Assembly: GCF_001807265.1 (NCBI RefSeq)
Contig: NZ_KV788368.1
Location: 1 to 64,000 of the forward strand
Source: Corynebacterium sp. HMSC05H05
GTDB lineage: Bacteria; Actinomycetota; Actinomycetes; Mycobacteriales; Mycobacteriaceae
DNA: 64,000 nt
Reading direction: 5' to 3'
Below are positions 62,601-64,000 of the stretch, piece by piece (the first letter of the stretch is position 1; each line of letters begins with the position of its first letter). A program made the position numbers and the translations under genes. The notes under the pieces were generated by a model. The model saw nothing but the letters and a program-made list of their open reading frames with translations. It ran no database searches and was not told the DNA's origin.

Positions 62601-64000
62601 CGCCGGCACGGCCGTCGTCGTCGCGCGCGTCGCTTTTGGGCTCGCGCGTGCGCCTGCCGGGCGGCGAGGTGGCGTTCTCCACCGCCGCCGACCAGATCTT
62701 CAGCCCGCACCAGCTCATCGAGTCCGCCGCCGCCGAGGTCTCGCCCGACGCCCGCGTGGTCGCCACCGAGGAACACGGCTACCTGCCCGCGGACGGCGAA
62801 GTGACCACCGTCGTCGCCTCCTCGCTCGGCGGGGTGTCCATCAAGGTCTTCGACGGCGCGACACTGCTCGCGGAGGGCTTTGCCTCCACCATCGACCGCG
62901 CCCCGGTGCAGGGCGTCATGGAGCAACCGCTTGACGACGGGCCTTCGGTGGACAACGCCCCCGAGGAAGAAACCGAGACAGATGCCGTGCGTTGGGACCC
63001 CAACTCCGGCGAGTCGGTGGCGGACCGCCTGCGCGACATCGTCTCCGAGTCCATGGGCTACGACGCTGCGGACCTGCCCGACGAGCTGCCGCTGATCGAT
63101 CTCGGCCTCGACTCCCTGATGGGCATGCGCATCAAAAACCGCGTGGAGAACGACTTCCAGATCCCGCCGCTGCAGGTGCAGACGCTTCGCGACGCCTCCG
63201 TCGCCGACGTGATCCGCATCGTCGAAGACGCCGTCGCCGGCAAGACGGACGCGCCGCAGCCGATGGCCTACAACGACGAGGCGCGCGACCCGGCCGCGGC
63301 GGCCGAGAAGACCCAGGGTGTGGGCGTGGCCCCGCGTGACGCCTCCGAGCGCATGGTCTTCGGCGCCTGGGCCAAGTACGCGGGTGCGGCGGCGGCCGGT
63401 GTGACGTCGGAGTTGCCGTCGATTAGCAAGGAGCAGGCGGCCGAGATCGCCGCGCACCTGACCGAGCGCTCCGGCATCGACGTCACCGCGGACGACGTGC
63501 TCGGCGCCGAGACGCTCGAGCCGCTGGCGAACCTCGTGCGCGAGGGGCTGGAAACACCTGTGGACGGCAACATCCGCGTCTTCCGCGACGGCGACGCCGA
63601 GGTTTCCCCGGTGTTCGTGTTCCACCCGGCGGGCGGGTCGTCGTCGGTGTACGCGCCGCTCGCGCGGAGGCTTGGCGACGACGTGCCCGTCTACGGCGTC
63701 GAGCGCCTGGAAGGCTCCCTGGAGGAGCGCGCGGCGGAGTACGTCAAGGACATCGAGCGCATCGCCGACGGGCGCAAGGTCGTGCTCGCCGGCTGGTCGT
63801 TCGGCGGCGCGCTGGCCTATGAGGTTGCGCACCAGCTGGGCAACGACAAGATCGACTACATCGCGCTTTTGGACCCCACCCAGCCGTCCGAGCCGATCCC
63901 CGACACGCTGGAGGAGACGAAGGCGCGCTGGGGCCGCTACGCCGCGTTTGCCAAGGAAACGTACGGCCTCGAATTCGACGTGCCGTACGAGCTGCTGGAG
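59672..64000 (+). CDS. pks13: Polyketide synthase Pks13 (3' end outside window)
   Basis: The first 1443 residues of the condensase that joins two activated fatty acids into the mycolic acid precursor. Domains in order: N-terminal carrier protein with Ser36 (YGLASRDAV); ketosynthase with Cys260 (DTACSSS), His in EAHGTGT and GHSESAAG; acyltransferase with Ser710 (GMSMGE); second carrier with Ser1148 (LGLDSLMG); and a thioesterase with Ser1376 (GWSFGG). This ACP-KS-AT-ACP-TE order is characteristic of Pks13. ATG 59672 begins MNEHQLIQWL. The thioesterase is cut by the window edge. The next gene in related genomes is accD4. Confidence 0.96.
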   Translation, partial: MNEHQLIQWLTSWVEGATGVDSVDPTTPLETYGLASRDAVILSGELEKLLGRRVDPTVAYQYPTITALAQALLAQRQEAPKVERREATSSHDIAIVGSAGRFPGAKNNDEFWQMLIDGRSATGPLPPLRWDEYLGDPVVRTKMAEENTDGGYMDGIASFDHEFFGISPLEAQNMDPQQRIMLEVAWEALEDTGLAPSELRGEPVGVFVGSSNNDYGMLIAADPNEAHPYALTGASSAVIPNRISYAFDFRGPSMNVDTACSSSLVSVHHAVRALRDGEADVALAGGVNILANPFASLAFSELGVISPTGRIHAFSDDADGIVRADAAGFVVLKRVEDAMRDGDNILAMIKGSATNSDGHSNGLTAPNPEAQVDVLRRAYADAGVDPHQVDLVEAHGTGTILGDPIEATALGEVLGRGREAYQPLLLGSAKSNIGHSESAAGVVALIKVLEALKHDTIPESINFAAPNRYVDFDAERIEVVQDPREWPRYSGRRVAGISGFGFGGTNAHVVVADFDPADYNFDVVEDEPAFEGVSVAALPVSGLLPSRRKEAAGVLADFLEGRADADLIPVARSLAKRNHGRSAAVVQASSVEEAVRRLRQVADGKIGPGIAVADAPTPMGPVFVYSGFGSQHRKMAKELIARSPLFARRMRELDEMVKFQAGWSMLEIIENDELTYDTENGQVTITAIQIAQTDLLAAAGITPAATMGMSMGEIAAAYGAGGLSAEECILIATARARLMGEGEAMIAGTEQEGAMAVVELSREELAEFVEKHEQARGVEPAVYAGPGMTTVGGPGKAVDYVVAALEAEEKFARKLNVRGAGHTSALDPIMGDLAGEIAGLNARPLRVPLFSSVDRGEVYQPGQTVHDDKYFLRMTRQPVYFQDATEAAFAAGHTTLVEITPNPVALMGMMNTAFAAGKPDAQLLYTTKRKVDELESLLDLAAKLYVNGMGVDFGAFYGAGDVVQAPKTVFKQVDHWTPARPSSSRASLLGSRVRLPGGEVAFSTAADQIFSPHQLIESAAAEVSPDARVVATEEHGYLPADGEVTTVVASSLGGVSIKVFDGATLLAEGFASTIDRAPVQGVMEQPLDDGPSVDNAPEEETETDAVRWDPNSGESVADRLRDIVSESMGYDAADLPDELPLIDLGLDSLMGMRIKNRVENDFQIPPLQVQTLRDASVADVIRIVEDAVAGKTDAPQPMAYNDEARDPAAAAEKTQGVGVAPRDASERMVFGAWAKYAGAAAAGVTSELPSISKEQAAEIAAHLTERSGIDVTADDVLGAETLEPLANLVREGLETPVDGNIRVFRDGDAEVSPVFVFHPAGGSSSVYAPLARRLGDDVPVYGVERLEGSLEERAAEYVKDIERIADGRKVVLAGWSFGGALAYEVAHQLGNDKIDYIALLDPTQPSEPIPDTLEETKARWGRYAAFAKETYGLEFDVPYELLE

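Noticed and set aside
60758-63832. A 1024-codon open frame on the minus strand opposite pks13
   Set aside because: It mirrors the GC-rich third positions of pks13 and has no recognisable domain.

Overview
The window is a high-GC actinobacterial chromosome segment that I assign to the genus Corynebacterium. The strongest evidence is the arabinogalactan and mycolic-acid cell-envelope locus at its right end: glf, glfT2, a PAP2 phosphatase, ubiA, aftB, two mycolyltransferases, a cutinase-like lipase, fadD32 and pks13. Leaderless-looking genes, DtxR-type iron boxes and CopR/CsoR-type copper boxes fit the same genus. The species cannot be fixed from sequence alone. No rRNA, tRNA, CRISPR array or intact insertion sequence was recognised.

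Layout. 1-6.75 kb: histidine utilisation (hutH, an IclR regulator, hutG) with a YjiH-type membrane protein and a sodium:alanine-type symporter. 6.77-18.5 kb: a copper-resistance island holding a broken copB stub, an HMA chaperone, the copS/copR two-component system, cueP, the multicopper oxidase copO, decayed tlpA and lnt relics, a truncated M23 peptidase, an orphan YefM-type antitoxin, copZ, copA and csoR. Its two ends lie in the two halves of a palindromic repeat, of which one intact copy exists at 54.13-54.20 kb; the island appears to have split a second copy between two convergent genes. 18.6-31.6 kb: mostly core genes (LCP cell-wall ligase, CPBP protease, DUF2891, pheA, a small zincin, a septum-formation-type protein, a GntR regulator, serS, an acyltransferase, a HAD phosphatase, an AbiEi/DUF559-like protein, glpK). 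31.6-35.2 kb: peptidoglycan amidase, glf and a small glutaredoxin-like protein.

35.2-47.7 kb: an accessory block between glf and glfT2, which are close together in related genomes. It holds two unrelated P-loop ATPases, each preceded by a regular tandem-repeat array, a Na+/H+ antiporter, an iron-siderophore uptake module with DtxR-like boxes, a SulP transporter and a GAP-family exporter with a TetR regulator. 47.7-64 kb: a dense + strand cell-envelope cluster that builds galactan (glfT2), makes and uses the arabinose donor (PAP2, ubiA, aftB), transfers mycolates (two mycolyltransferases) and makes mycolic acids (cutinase-like lipase, fadD32, pks13; pks13 runs off the right end).

The most unusual signal is a dispersed 11-base word, CGTCGAT(A/T)(A/G)GC. 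I count 18 exact copies on both strands and in several reading frames, far above chance, and none in the copper island. I know of no assigned function for it.
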